64,000 nucleotides of DNA from Hydrogenophaga intermedia. Its GTDB lineage: Bacteria > Pseudomonadota > Gammaproteobacteria > Burkholderiales > Burkholderiaceae_C. The notes under the pieces were generated by a model. The model was given only the letters and a program-made list of their open reading frames with translations. It was not told where the DNA came from and did no database searches. Numbering within the stretch: position 1 is the first letter of the stretch; the number at the start of each line of letters is the position of its first letter. The stretch spans positions 155,070 to 219,069 of the forward strand of contig NZ_CCAE010000003.1 in the NCBI RefSeq assembly GCF_000723405.1, in the 5' to 3' direction. A program made the position numbers and the translations under genes. Shown here piece after piece: positions 7,634 to 15,845 of the stretch.

Positions 7634-9033
7634 TGAGCGATCCGCTGCGCCTGGGCGTGAGCGAACTGCGCCAGGCCTACCGGCGCCGCGCGCTCTCGCC
7701 GGTGGAGGTCACGCGCGCCTATCTCGACCGCATCGCCGCGCGCAACGATCACCTGCACGCCTACATCGAGGTCTACGCCGAGAGCGCGCTTGCTCAGGCC
7801 AGGGCCAGCGAGCAACGCCTGGCCAGCGGCTTGCCCGCGGGTCTGCTCGAAGGCGTGCCGCTGGCCCTCAAGGACCTGCTGCACATCGAAGGCCGGCGCA
7901 CCACCGCCGGCTCCACCGTGTTCGCCGGGCGCGAGCCGAGCCCGCTCACCTCCACCGTGGCGGCGCGTCTCATGGGTGCGGGCGCAGTGGTGCTGGGCAA
8001 GGCCAATCTGGTCGAGTTCGCCTATGGCGGCTGGGGCACCAACCAGGGCATGCGCTCGCCGGTGAATCCCTGGGACGGTGCGGTCGAGCGCTGCGTGGGC
8101 GGCTCCAGCAGCGGCTCTGGCGTGGCCGTGTCGGCGGGCCTGGCGGCCGGCGCCATCGGCACCGACACCGGTGGCTCGGTGCGCATCCCCTCGGCGTTCT
8201 GCGGCCTCACGGGCCTGAAGACCACGCAGGGCCGCGTGAGCAATTTCGGTGTCGATCTGGTGAGCCACACGCTGGACACCGTCGGCCCCATGGCCTGGAC
8301 GGCCGAGGACGCGGCCCTGCTGCTGCAGGCCATGCACGGCCCCGATCCGCACGACCCCGCCACGCTCGCGCAGCCGCCCGAGGATTTCCTGTCGGCCCTG
8401 CACAAGGGCATCGCGGGCCTGCGCATCAGCGTCGCGCCGGCCAGCATCTTGGGCGCGGTCGAGCCCGCCATCGCGCAGGCGGTGGACGAGGCCGTGCGCG
8501 TGCTGCTCTCGCTGGGTTGCCTGCGCCGCGACGAAGCGTTCGCGAGCATCGACTTTGTCGCCGACCAGGCCGAGACCGGCGTCATCATTTCCAGCGAGGC
8601 GTACGCCGAGCACGGCCACCTGCTCGAAGGCTCGCCGCCGCGGGGCGACGCCGCCGCGCGCGCCCGCCTGCTGAGTGGCGCGACCATCCCCGCGCCGCGC
8701 TACGCCGCCGCGCTGCGCGAACGGCAACGCCGCATCCGCGACTTCGCGCGCGTGTTCGAACACACCGACCTGCTGGTGCTGCCCACGCTGCCCGTCACCG
8801 CGCGGCCGCTGGCCACGATCGACGAGAGCGACCTGGCGCCCAGCCGCCTCACGCGCTTCGTCGGCTACCACGGCCTCGCCGCCATCGCGCTGCCCTGCGG
8901 CCTCTCGCCCGAGGGCCTGCCGCTGTCGCTGCAGCTCGTGGCGCCGGCCTTCCACGAGGCGCGCCTGCTGCGCGCCGGCGTGGCCTTCCAGTCCGCCACG
9001 GCCTTCCACCGTGCGCGCCCGTCCTCCTTCTGA
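7633..9033 (+). CDS. Amidase signature family hydrolase (second of two)
   Basis: A 466-residue amidase-signature enzyme. The triad is complete: Lys80 in PLALKDLLHIEG, Ser158 in CVGGSSSGSG and the nucleophile Ser182 in GTDTGGSVRIPS. ATG at 7633 overlaps the DctM stop by one base; a GTG one codon earlier is a possible alternative. It resembles the first amidase (701-2080) in plan but differs clearly in sequence, so this is not a recent duplication. Two amidases in one regulated island suggest that a diamide, or two successive amide intermediates, is handled. GatA-like function is unlikely without GatB or GatC. Confidence 0.9.
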   Translation: MSDPLRLGVSELRQAYRRRALSPVEVTRAYLDRIAARNDHLHAYIEVYAESALAQARASEQRLASGLPAGLLEGVPLALKDLLHIEGRRTTAGSTVFAGREPSPLTSTVAARLMGAGAVVLGKANLVEFAYGGWGTNQGMRSPVNPWDGAVERCVGGSSSGSGVAVSAGLAAGAIGTDTGGSVRIPSAFCGLTGLKTTQGRVSNFGVDLVSHTLDTVGPMAWTAEDAALLLQAMHGPDPHDPATLAQPPEDFLSALHKGIAGLRISVAPASILGAVEPAIAQAVDEAVRVLLSLGCLRRDEAFASIDFVADQAETGVIISSEAYAEHGHLLEGSPPRGDAAARARLLSGATIPAPRYAAALRERQRRIRDFARVFEHTDLLVLPTLPVTARPLATIDESDLAPSRLTRFVGYHGLAAIALPCGLSPEGLPLSLQLVAPAFHEARLLRAGVAFQSATAFHRARPSSF

Positions 9034-9043
9034 GCCCTTCTCC

Positions 9044-10801
9044 ATGTCCACGAACCCCACCGCCGCTGTTCCAGCCGCCACCCTCACGATGTCCGGCGGC
9101 GCCGCCATCGCCCGCATGATCCGCGCCTTCGGCGGCGGCCCCATGTTCGGCATGGGCGGCTTCCAGGTGCTGCCGCTCTACGAAGCCGCGCGCGAACTCG
9201 GCCTGCCGCACCACCTCATCCACGACGAGCGCAACGCCGTCTTCGTGGCCGACGCCTACGCCAAGGTCAGCGGCCGCGTGGGCCTGGCCGACGCCACCGT
9301 GGGCCCGGGCGCCACCAACATGCTCACCGCGCTGGCCGAGGCGCTCAACGCGGGCACGCCCATGGTCTGCGTGATCGGTGACACCCACCGCGACCACTCC
9401 TGGAAGAACATGACGCAGGAGAGCCGCCAGGTGGACGCGCTGCGACCCATGTGCAAGGAGCTCATTCGCATCGAGTCGATCAAGCGCGTGCCCGAACTGA
9501 TGCGCCGCGCCTTCGCCGTGGCCACCACCGGCCGCCCCGGCCCCGTGGTGGTGGACGTGCCCGAGGACCTGATGCACGACACCGCCGAGTTCAGCGAGAG
9601 CGACTTCGTGGTGAACCCGGCCTACGAGGCCGCCCCCGCGCTGCGTTCACGCCCCGACGGCGAGTCGATCGCGCGCGCCGCCGATCTGCTCGCGAACGCG
9701 AAGCAGCCCATCGTGCTGGCCGGCGGCGGCGTGCACCTCTCGGGCGCCGCGCAGGTGCTCACCGACTTCGCGCGCGCCACCAACATCCCGGTGGCGCACA
9801 CGCTCACCGGCAAGGGCGCCATTCCCTGCGTCGACCCGCTGAGCGCCGGCCTGTTCGGGCGCTACGACCGCATCGCCAACGGCCTCATCGAGCAGAGCGA
9901 CGTGGTGCTGGTGGTGGGCTGCAAGCTCGGCGAGATCGCGACCAAGCGCTACACCGTGCCCGCGCCGGGCAAGACCGTCATTCACCTGGACATCGTGGCC
10001 GAGGAGTTCGGCCGCACCCTGCAGCCCGAGGTGATGTTGTGGGGCGACGTGAAGCTGGGCCTGCAGGACCTGTTGGCCGCGCTGGGCCCGCGCGCCGCCG
10101 CGTTGAAGGCGCGCCTGCAGCCGCTGGCCGACAGCGTGCCCGCGCGCATGGCCAAGTGGCGCGAAGAGGTATCGGGTCGCCTCTATTCCGAAGAGAAGCC
10201 GATTTCCGTCGCGCGCCTCATCACCGAGATCAACAAGGTTCTGCCCGAGGACGGCATCCTGGTGGCCGACGGCGGCTTCGCGGCGCACTGGGCCGGCCTG
10301 CTGTTCGACACCAAGCGCGCGGGCCGCGGCTTCGTGCCCGACCGCGGTTTCGCCTCCATCGGCTACGGCTTGCCCGGCGCCATCGGCGCGGCGCTGGCCG
10401 CCCCGGGCCGCCCGGTGTTCAGCCTCACGGGCGACAGTGGCTTCTGCATGGTGCTGGGCGACCTGGAAACCGCCGCGCGCCTGAAGCTGGACTTCACTGT
10501 CATCGTGGTCAACAACGCCGCATCGGGCTACGTGAAGGCCCTGCAGCACCTGGTGTACGGCGCCGGCAAGCACATCAGCGCCGACCTCAACGAGGTGAAC
10601 TTCGCCAAGGTCGCGCAGGCCTTCAACTGCACGGGCATCCGCGTGGAAGAACCGGGCGAGCTCGAAGGCGCGCTGCGCCAGGCCATGGCAACCAAAGGCC
10701 CGGTGGTGATCGACGTGATCGTGACGCGCGACCCGGCGAAGATGCTGCCCGGCGTGGACAGCCGCGCGGCGGTCATCAAGAAGGGGGATCGCATTGCCTG
10801 A
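9044..10801 (+). CDS. Thiamine-diphosphate-dependent lyase/carboligase, acetolactate-synthase-like
   Basis: A 585-residue three-domain ThDP enzyme. The N-terminal pyrimidine-binding domain carries Glu62 in HDERNAVFVADAYAK, aligned with the Glu that activates ThDP. The middle domain includes LAGGGVHLSGA. The C-terminal diphosphate-binding motif is GDSGF...VVNN, about 30 residues apart, with Ser where the family usually has Gly (GDG). Glyoxylate carboligase lacks the activating Glu, so that identity is disfavoured. Candidates are 2-hydroxyacyl-CoA lyase-like, oxalyl-CoA decarboxylase-like or sulfoacetaldehyde-type activities. The stop overlaps the next gene by 8 bases, so its product may pass to the dehydrogenase. 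Confidence 0.85.
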   Translation: MSTNPTAAVPAATLTMSGGAAIARMIRAFGGGPMFGMGGFQVLPLYEAARELGLPHHLIHDERNAVFVADAYAKVSGRVGLADATVGPGATNMLTALAEALNAGTPMVCVIGDTHRDHSWKNMTQESRQVDALRPMCKELIRIESIKRVPELMRRAFAVATTGRPGPVVVDVPEDLMHDTAEFSESDFVVNPAYEAAPALRSRPDGESIARAADLLANAKQPIVLAGGGVHLSGAAQVLTDFARATNIPVAHTLTGKGAIPCVDPLSAGLFGRYDRIANGLIEQSDVVLVVGCKLGEIATKRYTVPAPGKTVIHLDIVAEEFGRTLQPEVMLWGDVKLGLQDLLAALGPRAAALKARLQPLADSVPARMAKWREEVSGRLYSEEKPISVARLITEINKVLPEDGILVADGGFAAHWAGLLFDTKRAGRGFVPDRGFASIGYGLPGAIGAALAAPGRPVFSLTGDSGFCMVLGDLETAARLKLDFTVIVVNNAASGYVKALQHLVYGAGKHISADLNEVNFAKVAQAFNCTGIRVEEPGELEGALRQAMATKGPVVIDVIVTRDPAKMLPGVDSRAAVIKKGDRIA

Positions 10802-11717
10802 GGCACGCCCCTCGACCGTGGCGCCCGCCGGCGGCGAGCGCCGCCGCGTCGGCGTCATCGGCCTGGGCATCATGGGCGGCGCCATGGCGGCGCGTCTGCT
10901 GGAAGCCGGCCACGCGGTGAGTGGCTTCGACATCGACGCCGCCGCGCTCGAGCGCTTCAGCGAACGCGGCGGCACGGCCTGCGATTCGCCGGCCCACGCC
11001 GCGCAGGGCGCCGAGGTGCTGCTGCTCATGGTGCACGACGAGAAGCAGGTGGAGCGCGTGCTCGACGGGCCCACCGGCGCTCTCGAGCGCCTGAGCTCGG
11101 GCAGCGTGGTCTGGCTGGGCAGCACGGTGCCGCCGGCCAGCGCCCGCGCCTGGGCCGAGCGACTGGCCGAACGCGGCATCGCGCTCATCGATGGCCCGGT
11201 GAGCGGCGGCGCCACGGGCGCGGAGGAGGGTGAACTCGTGGCCATCTGCGGGGCCGGCGACGAGGCCCTGGCGCGCGCCGGTTTCGCGCTGCGCGCCTGC
11301 ACCCGCCACGTCTACCACGTCGGCCCGCCCGGGGCGGGTGCGACCGTGAAGATGATCAACCAGTTGCTGGTGGCGGCGCACTCGGCGCTCACCGCCGAGG
11401 CCATGGCGCTGGCGCGGCGTGCGGGTGTGGAGCCGCTGCAGCTCGTCGAGGTGGTGTCGAACAGCGCGGGCCAGTCGCGCATCTTCGACAAGCGCGCCCC
11501 GCGCATCGCGGTGGGGGATCACGCGGTCCACGTCAGCATCGACACGCTCCGCAAGGACCTGCGCATCGCCCTCGAAACAGCCGGCCAGCTCGGGGTGGAT
11601 CCGGTGATCGCACGCAGCGTGCTCAGCGTGCTGGATGGCGCCGCCCAGGCCGGCCGCGGCGCCCTCAGCGACACCACACTGATCGACAGCTACCTGGGGC
11701 CCCGCACGCCGGGTTGA
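10794..11717 (+). CDS. NAD(P)-dependent beta-hydroxyacid dehydrogenase (HIBADH/tartronate semialdehyde reductase type)
   Basis: A 307-residue member of the 3-hydroxyisobutyrate dehydrogenase family, which interconverts beta-hydroxyacids and semialdehydes. The Rossmann motif is GVIGLGIMGGAMA, the substrate-binding motif DGPVSGGATGAEEG, and the catalytic Lys lies in GAGATVKMINQLL. TTG at 10794 is chosen because GGGGG at 10783-10787 lies 6 bases upstream and the start overlaps the lyase stop; an in-frame GTG at 10818 is the alternative. It is the last gene of the island operon. Reduction of a semialdehyde made by the ThDP enzyme is an attractive but unproven role. Confidence 0.88.
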   Translation: MPEARPSTVAPAGGERRRVGVIGLGIMGGAMAARLLEAGHAVSGFDIDAAALERFSERGGTACDSPAHAAQGAEVLLLMVHDEKQVERVLDGPTGALERLSSGSVVWLGSTVPPASARAWAERLAERGIALIDGPVSGGATGAEEGELVAICGAGDEALARAGFALRACTRHVYHVGPPGAGATVKMINQLLVAAHSALTAEAMALARRAGVEPLQLVEVVSNSAGQSRIFDKRAPRIAVGDHAVHVSIDTLRKDLRIALETAGQLGVDPVIARSVLSVLDGAAQAGRGALSDTTLIDSYLGPRTPG

Positions 11718-11723
11718 CTCCCC

Positions 11724-11751
11724 AAAAACGAAAACGGCCCCGAAGGGCCGT
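11724..11751 (-). terminator. Rho-independent terminator of the DUF4148 gene
   Basis: A perfect 7-bp stem (ACGGCCC/GGGCCGT, 11734-11740 with 11745-11751) closes a CGAA loop. Read leftward it is followed by TTTTCGTTTTT, the T-rich tract of an intrinsic terminator. It serves the leftward DUF4148 gene. The stem may also act on rightward transcripts of the island operon ending at 11717, but no T-tract exists on that side. Confidence 0.8.
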
Positions 11752-11780
11752 CGTCGTCAAGCGCGTGATACGCGCTGTGT

Positions 11781-12092
11781 TTACGCACCGGTGCTCACCG
11801 ACACGATTTCGCCGCGGGCGATCAGGCCAGCCTGGTTGGCTTGCACGGCTTCGGCGCGAACTTGAGCGCGGCTCAGGCCACTGTTGGCGACCTTGTCTTC
11901 CACCGGCAGGACTTCACCACGGGCGATCAGGCCTGCCTGGTTGGCTTGCACGGCGTCGGCTTGCACTTCGGCGCGGCTCAGGGTCGATTGGAAATTGAAG
12001 ACTTCATTGCCTTCGATGGGGCCTTCAGCGAAGGCGGCGCCGGCGCCGAGGGCGAGGGTCAGGGAGAGGGCGATGCTTTTGGCGGATTTCAT
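11781..12092 (-). CDS. DUF4148 domain secreted protein with two tandem repeats
   Basis: A 103-residue protein with a signal peptide (IALSLTLALGAGAAFAEG, cleavage near residue 22), so it is likely periplasmic. The mature part holds two copies of an S-R-A-x-V motif followed by AVQANQAGLIARGE, characteristic of DUF4148, a family common in Burkholderiales with no known function. The DNA reflects this as two 34-bp blocks (11815-11848 and 11920-11953) that differ at one base and lie 105 bp apart. A terminator follows directly, so it is a single-gene unit. A 7-bp stem-loop (12138-12160) lies in its upstream region. Confidence 0.85.
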   Translation of the reverse strand: MKSAKSIALSLTLALGAGAAFAEGPIEGNEVFNFQSTLSRAEVQADAVQANQAGLIARGEVLPVEDKVANSGLSRAQVRAEAVQANQAGLIARGEIVSVSTGA

Positions 12093-12137
12093 GACAGTTC
12101 CTTAAAGATAACGGGTAGTTAACGGGGTTTTGCTTTT

Positions 12138-12160
12138 CATGCCGCTTTGTGTTCGGCATG
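12138..12160. other. Inverted repeat upstream of the DUF4148 gene
   Basis: CATGCCG at 12138-12144 pairs perfectly with CGGCATG at 12154-12160 around a 9-base loop. It sits 46 bases upstream of the DUF4148 start, in a 167-base gap between that gene and the divergent small membrane protein gene. It could be an operator or a leader hairpin. No clear -35/-10 pair is seen with confidence. Confidence 0.4.
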
Positions 12161-12259
12161 GGATGAACTGTAAAGATTGCGGACCAAGGAATAAACAGCC
12201 GCTGTGGCAATGGAAAGTTGCCGATCTGGAAACAATGCGGCTCCGCTAAGCTCCCCCGC

Positions 12260-12448
12260 ATGCGCCGCGATCCCGATGCCCTGTTCAAGACCGTGCTGCA
12301 GGTGATCGCCATCCTGGGCCTCATGGGGCTGATGGCCATGGTCTTCCACAAGGCCTTCGCCGACGTCTCCGTGCTGTGGCAACAGCATTCGGGCACGGCC
12401 TTCTGGGCCGAACTGGCCCGCTACCTGTTCAAGAACCTCGCCGGCTGA
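12260..12448 (+). CDS. Small single-pass membrane protein, unknown function
   Basis: A 62-residue protein starting MRRDPDALFKT with one hydrophobic segment (VLQVIAILGLMGLMAMVF, about residues 11-28) and a short soluble tail ending LFKNLAG. ATG at 12260 is preferred over an in-frame ATG at 12218, which would add 14 residues with poor coding character. The downstream B3/B4-domain gene begins 3 bases after its stop, so the two are probably co-transcribed. No family is recognised. Confidence 0.55.
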   Translation: MRRDPDALFKTVLQVIAILGLMGLMAMVFHKAFADVSVLWQQHSGTAFWAELARYLFKNLAG

Positions 12449-12451
12449 ACG

Positions 12452-13177
12452 ATGAGCACCACCACCCTGAGCTACCGCCTCTCGACCGACGTCCTGGACG
12501 CCCACCCCGGCTACTGCCGTGGCGTGGTGGTGGTGCAGGGCGCCGACAACCACCGCGACGCGCCGGCGCTGGCCGCCCTGCTGCGTGAGGCGGAGGCGCA
12601 GTTGCGCGAGGCCGTGCGCGGCAACGTGGCCGAGCACGCGCGCATCGCCGCCTGGCGTGAGGCCTACCGCCGCTTCGGCGCCAAGCCGTCCGAGCACCGC
12701 GCGTCCATCGAGGCCATGGCGCGGCGCGTGCTCAAGCCCGACGCGCTGCCCTCGATCAACCCGCTGGTGGACATCGGCAACATCGTGTCGCTGCGGCACC
12801 TGCTGCCGGCCGGCGTGCACCCGCTGGGCGCGGGCGAGCACGCGCTGGCGCTGCGCCGCGCGCAGGCCGGCGACGGTTTTGCGCCACCCGATGGCGGGCC
12901 AGTGGAAACCCCGTCCGAGGGCGAGATCGTCTTCGCCGACGGCGCGCGCGTGCTTACGCGCCGCTGGACCTGGCGCCAGGCCGCGAGCACGCAGACCCTG
13001 CCCGAGACCGGGCGGGTGTTCTTCAACATCGACGGCCTGCCGCCCACGCCGCGCGACGACGTGCTGGCCGCCATGGACGCGGTGCAGGCGCTGGTGCGCG
13101 AGCACACGGGCGGCGAAGTCGTGGCCGCGCAACTGCTGTCGGCCGCGCAGCCGGCGATGGAGCTGCGCTTCGGCTGA
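12452..13177 (+). CDS. Stand-alone B3/B4 tRNA-binding domain protein
   Basis: A 241-residue protein made of the B3/B4 domain found in the phenylalanyl-tRNA synthetase beta subunit, where it edits mischarged tRNA. Family stretches are AAWREAYRRFGAKPSEHRAS, PSINPLVDIGNIVSLRHLLP and the conserved glycine-rich GAGEHALALRRA. It lacks the rest of PheT, so it is a free-standing relative. Such proteins may act in trans as editing or amino-acid-binding factors, but their role is not established. It follows a small membrane protein gene by 3 bases and converges on the ArsR-type gene. Confidence 0.8.
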   Translation: MSTTTLSYRLSTDVLDAHPGYCRGVVVVQGADNHRDAPALAALLREAEAQLREAVRGNVAEHARIAAWREAYRRFGAKPSEHRASIEAMARRVLKPDALPSINPLVDIGNIVSLRHLLPAGVHPLGAGEHALALRRAQAGDGFAPPDGGPVETPSEGEIVFADGARVLTRRWTWRQAASTQTLPETGRVFFNIDGLPPTPRDDVLAAMDAVQALVREHTGGEVVAAQLLSAAQPAMELRFG

Positions 13178-13194
13178 GCCGGCGAGGAGGCCAC

Positions 13195-13890
13195 TCAGCC
13201 CGGCGCCATCTCCCGCAGCCGTGGCATCAACTGCGCCTGCCCCCGTGGCGTGAGCGCCAGCGCGCGGCCCTCGCCGCGGCGCAGCCAATCCCGTTCGATG
13301 AAGTGCCCCAACACCTGCTCGGCCAGTTCACCGGCCAGGTGGTCCATGCCCTCGGACCAGTCGTGGCAGGCGTAGGCGTAGCGGCGGCGCCGGTTCGACG
13401 GCGCGGGCACCGTGAAATCGAGGGCGCGCAAGGCGTCGTGCCCGGCGGACGTGAGCGCCAGGCCCTCGGGCACGGCGTCGAAGGCGCCCTGGCGCACCAG
13501 GCCCGAGAACAGCGCCACGCCCAGCTCGCCCGCCAGGTGCCGGTAGCAGCAGCGCGCGAACTTCAGCCGCGCGCGCGCCGGGTGCCGCCAGGCGGGGCTG
13601 GTGGCTTCGCGCTCCGACACCGTGGCCAGCGATTCGAGCAAGCGCGCCACCGATTCGTCGGCCAGCGCGTAGTAGCGGTGCCGCCCGCGCGGCTCCACGC
13701 GGATGAGGCGGCCGTCGAGCAGCTTGCCCAGGTGCCCGCTCGCGGTGGCCGCGGACACATCGGCCACGGCGGCCAGGTCGGAGGCGCTGGCCTTGCGCCC
13801 GCCCAGCAGGTGCAGCAGCATGCGCGAGCGCGACGGGTCGGCCAGCAGGCTGGCCACGGCGGCGACGGTGGGTTCGAACGGGGCGTGCAT
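13195..13890 (-). CDS. ArsR-type winged-helix transcriptional regulator
   Basis: A 231-residue regulator. An N-terminal ArsR-like wHTH (about residues 10-85; LLADPSRSRMLLHLLGG, DLAAVADVSAATASGHLGKL, then RGRHRYYALAD) is joined to a C-terminal domain of about 140 residues with Cys-containing FARCCYRHLAGELG. The long C-terminal part sets it apart from the usual 100-120 residue metal-sensing ArsR proteins, so the ligand is probably organic. It lies 10 bases downstream of the NIPSNAP gene in the same direction. A palindrome at 14292-14317 ahead of that gene is a likely operator. Confidence 0.85.
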   Translation of the reverse strand: MHAPFEPTVAAVASLLADPSRSRMLLHLLGGRKASASDLAAVADVSAATASGHLGKLLDGRLIRVEPRGRHRYYALADESVARLLESLATVSEREATSPAWRHPARARLKFARCCYRHLAGELGVALFSGLVRQGAFDAVPEGLALTSAGHDALRALDFTVPAPSNRRRRYAYACHDWSEGMDHLAGELAEQVLGHFIERDWLRRGEGRALALTPRGQAQLMPRLREMAPG

Positions 13891-13900
13891 GGTCAGGCCA

Positions 13901-14239
13901 TCATGGCACCGCGCGCCGCTCCCGCGCGAAGGTGCCGGGCACGCTGGCGAGCCAGGTGCGCTCCTCGCGCAGGATGAAGCGCTGCGTGCGCGCCCGCTCG
14001 AAGTTGGCGCGCCCGGCCTCGTCGGCGCGCAGGCGGGCGCGGTAGCGCTCGTACGCGGCGAGGTCGTCGAAGCCGATCAGGCCCCAGGCGATGTCGTTGG
14101 TGCCTTCGCTCGGCACGAAGTAGCCGATGAGGTGGCCGCCACAGCGCGGAATGATCTCGCCCCAGTGCGCCGCGTATTCGGCGAAGGCGGGGATCTGGAA
14201 GGGGTCGAGCTGGTAGCGGATGAAGCAGACGGTGTTCAC
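13901..14239 (-). CDS. NIPSNAP family protein
   Basis: A 112-residue protein of the NIPSNAP family (dimeric alpha/beta barrel). It begins [21 protein letters not shown] and contains [21 protein letters not shown] and YERYRARL. The start is GTG at 14239, supported by a strong AGGAGA ribosome site 7 bases upstream. The family has no firm enzymatic role; some members occur near degradative genes. It is co-directional with the ArsR-type gene 10 bases downstream and is probably regulated by it. Confidence 0.8.
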   Translation of the reverse strand: MNTVCFIRYQLDPFQIPAFAEYAAHWGEIIPRCGGHLIGYFVPSEGTNDIAWGLIGFDDLAAYERYRARLRADEAGRANFERARTQRFILREERTWLASVPGTFARERRAVP

Positions 14240-14291
14240 GGGGTTCTCCTGCGGGTGGGACAGGGACCACTGTGGCGCCGATCGGGCGGTC

Positions 14292-14317
14292 AATGCTTCG
14301 GTGTGCGCCGAAACGTT
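14292..14317. promoter_or_regulatory. Imperfect palindrome ahead of the NIPSNAP/ArsR pair
   Basis: AATGCTTCGG (14292-14301) and CCGAAACGTT (14308-14317) form an inverted repeat matching at 8 of 10 positions around a 6-base centre. It lies about 55 bases upstream of the NIPSNAP start and touches the stop codon of the ABC permease gene. An operator for the adjacent ArsR-type regulator is the simplest reading. Confidence 0.4.
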
Positions 14318-15063
14318 CAGTGCCGCTGTCCGCGCAGCAGCCAGCGCCCGGCCATCACCAGCAGCCCGTGGCCCGCGAGCCCGATCAGGCTCAGCAGCAC
14401 CAGGCAGGCGAAGAGGTCGCTCGCGCGGTAGGCGCGCGAGGCGACCAGGATGGCCAGGCCCAGGCCGTCCTGCGAGGCCAGCATCTCGCCCAGGGTGCTC
14501 ACGATGAGCGCCACGGTGAGCGACAGCCGCAGGCCGGCCAGGATGTCCGGCACCGCGTTCGGCAGGCCCATCTTCCACAGGAAGGCCGCGCGCGAGAGGC
14601 GCAGGCAGCGCGCCACGTCGATGAGGCGCGGCTCGACGGAAGTGATGCCGTGCACCGTGGCCAGCAGCGTGGGCCAGAGTGCGCCGAAGGCGACGACCGA
14701 CAGCACCATGGCCGGCGACAGGCCATAGAGGGCAATGGCCAGCGGCATGACGGCCGACGCCGGCAGCGGGCGCAGGAACTCCAGCGTGGGTTGCACCCAG
14801 GGGCGCAGCGTGGCCGAGCTGGCGATGGCGGCGCCGAGCGCGATGCCCGCCACGGCGGCCAGCAGCCAGCCCTGCAGCATGCGCCCGAGGGTGGCCAGGC
14901 TGGCCTGCAGCAGGTCGCCGCGCAGGCCCTCGGCCAGGCTGGCCGCGGTGGCCTGCGGCGTGGGCAGAAACGCCGGGCTGAACCAGCCCGTGAGGCTGGC
15001 GGCCCACCACAGCGCGATCAGCGCGGCCAGCAGGGCCAGGGAGGCCGGCCAGGCGCTCTTCAC
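14317..15063 (-). CDS. ABC transporter permease (nitrate/sulfonate/taurine type), second permease
   Basis: A 248-residue inner-membrane permease of the SsuC/TauC/NrtB family with about six hydrophobic segments. The cytoplasmic EAA-like loop that contacts the ATPase is seen in [25 protein letters not shown] at 15063 overlaps the stop of the other permease as GTGA. The transporter is unusual for this family in having two different permease genes, implying a heterodimeric channel. Substrate unknown. Confidence 0.88.
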   Translation of the reverse strand: MKSAWPASLALLAALIALWWAASLTGWFSPAFLPTPQATAASLAEGLRGDLLQASLATLGRMLQGWLLAAVAGIALGAAIASSATLRPWVQPTLEFLRPLPASAVMPLAIALYGLSPAMVLSVVAFGALWPTLLATVHGITSVEPRLIDVARCLRLSRAAFLWKMGLPNAVPDILAGLRLSLTVALIVSTLGEMLASQDGLGLAILVASRAYRASDLFACLVLLSLIGLAGHGLLVMAGRWLLRGQRH

Positions 15064-15845
15064 GCGGCGACTCCCATGCGCCGGTCGAGCGCGCGCTGCA
15101 GGCGCAGCATGGTGGCGTTGAGCAACACGCCGATCACGCCGATCCAGGCCAGCCAGCCGATCATCATGGCCGGCGCCAGGCTTTGCTGGGCCAGCAGCAT
15201 GGCGTAGCCCATGCCGTGGGGGTTGCCGGCGAGTTCCACCGTCACGGCGATCACCAGCGCGAAGCCCATGCCCAGGCGCAGGGCCGTGAACACGCGCGGC
15301 ACGATCGCGGGCAGCACGATCTTGCGGATGCGCTGCGCCGTGGACAGCCCCAGCAGCCGGCCGAGTTCGAGCAGTTGGGGGTCCACCCGCCGCACGGCGG
15401 CCTGGATCAGCAGCAACTGGGGCCAGAAGGTGCCGAAGGCCACCAGGCTGGTTTCCAGGCCGGTGCCGAAGCCGAACAGCAGCATGGCCAGCGGCAGCAG
15501 CGCCACGGAGGGCAACGGGCGCAGCAACTCGATGCCGAGGAACGTGGCGCGCGAGGCGCGCGGCGACAGGCCCAGGGCCATGCCGGCCAGCGTGCCCAGC
15601 CCCGCGCCGAGCAGCAGGCCCAGCGCGGCCGCGCCCAGGGTGAAGCCGGTGGCGGGCCAAAGCGAGCCGTCCAGGGCCGCCTGCACCAGCGCGCGCAGCG
15701 CCGCGCTGGGTGGCGCCAGCACCTCGCTGCCCAGCGCCTGCGCGCGCCGGGCAGCGGCTTCGAACAGGCCCAGCAGCAGCAGGGGAAAGGCGGTGGCGCG
15801 CAGCACGCGCCACGGCCACCCGTGGGAACCACGCGCTTCAGGCAT
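15060..15845 (-). CDS. ABC transporter permease (nitrate/sulfonate/taurine type), first permease
   Basis: A 261-residue permease of the same family as its downstream neighbour, with about six hydrophobic segments and the ATPase-contact loop [20 protein letters not shown]. It overlaps the ATPase gene by 8 bases and the second permease by GTGA. The two permeases share family features but are clearly diverged, so an old duplication is likely. Together they would form the membrane channel. Confidence 0.88.
   Translation of the reverse strand: MPEARGSHGWPWRVLRATAFPLLLLGLFEAAARRAQALGSEVLAPPSAALRALVQAALDGSLWPATGFTLGAAALGLLLGAGLGTLAGMALGLSPRASRATFLGIELLRPLPSVALLPLAMLLFGFGTGLETSLVAFGTFWPQLLLIQAAVRRVDPQLLELGRLLGLSTAQRIRKIVLPAIVPRVFTALRLGMGFALVIAVTVELAGNPHGMGYAMLLAQQSLAPAMMIGWLAWIGVIGVLLNATMLRLQRALDRRMGVAA

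Noticed and set aside
9044..10801. Glyoxylate carboligase identity for the ThDP enzyme
   Set aside because: That enzyme lacks the ThDP-activating Glu, which is present here as Glu62, and the cofactor motif differs.
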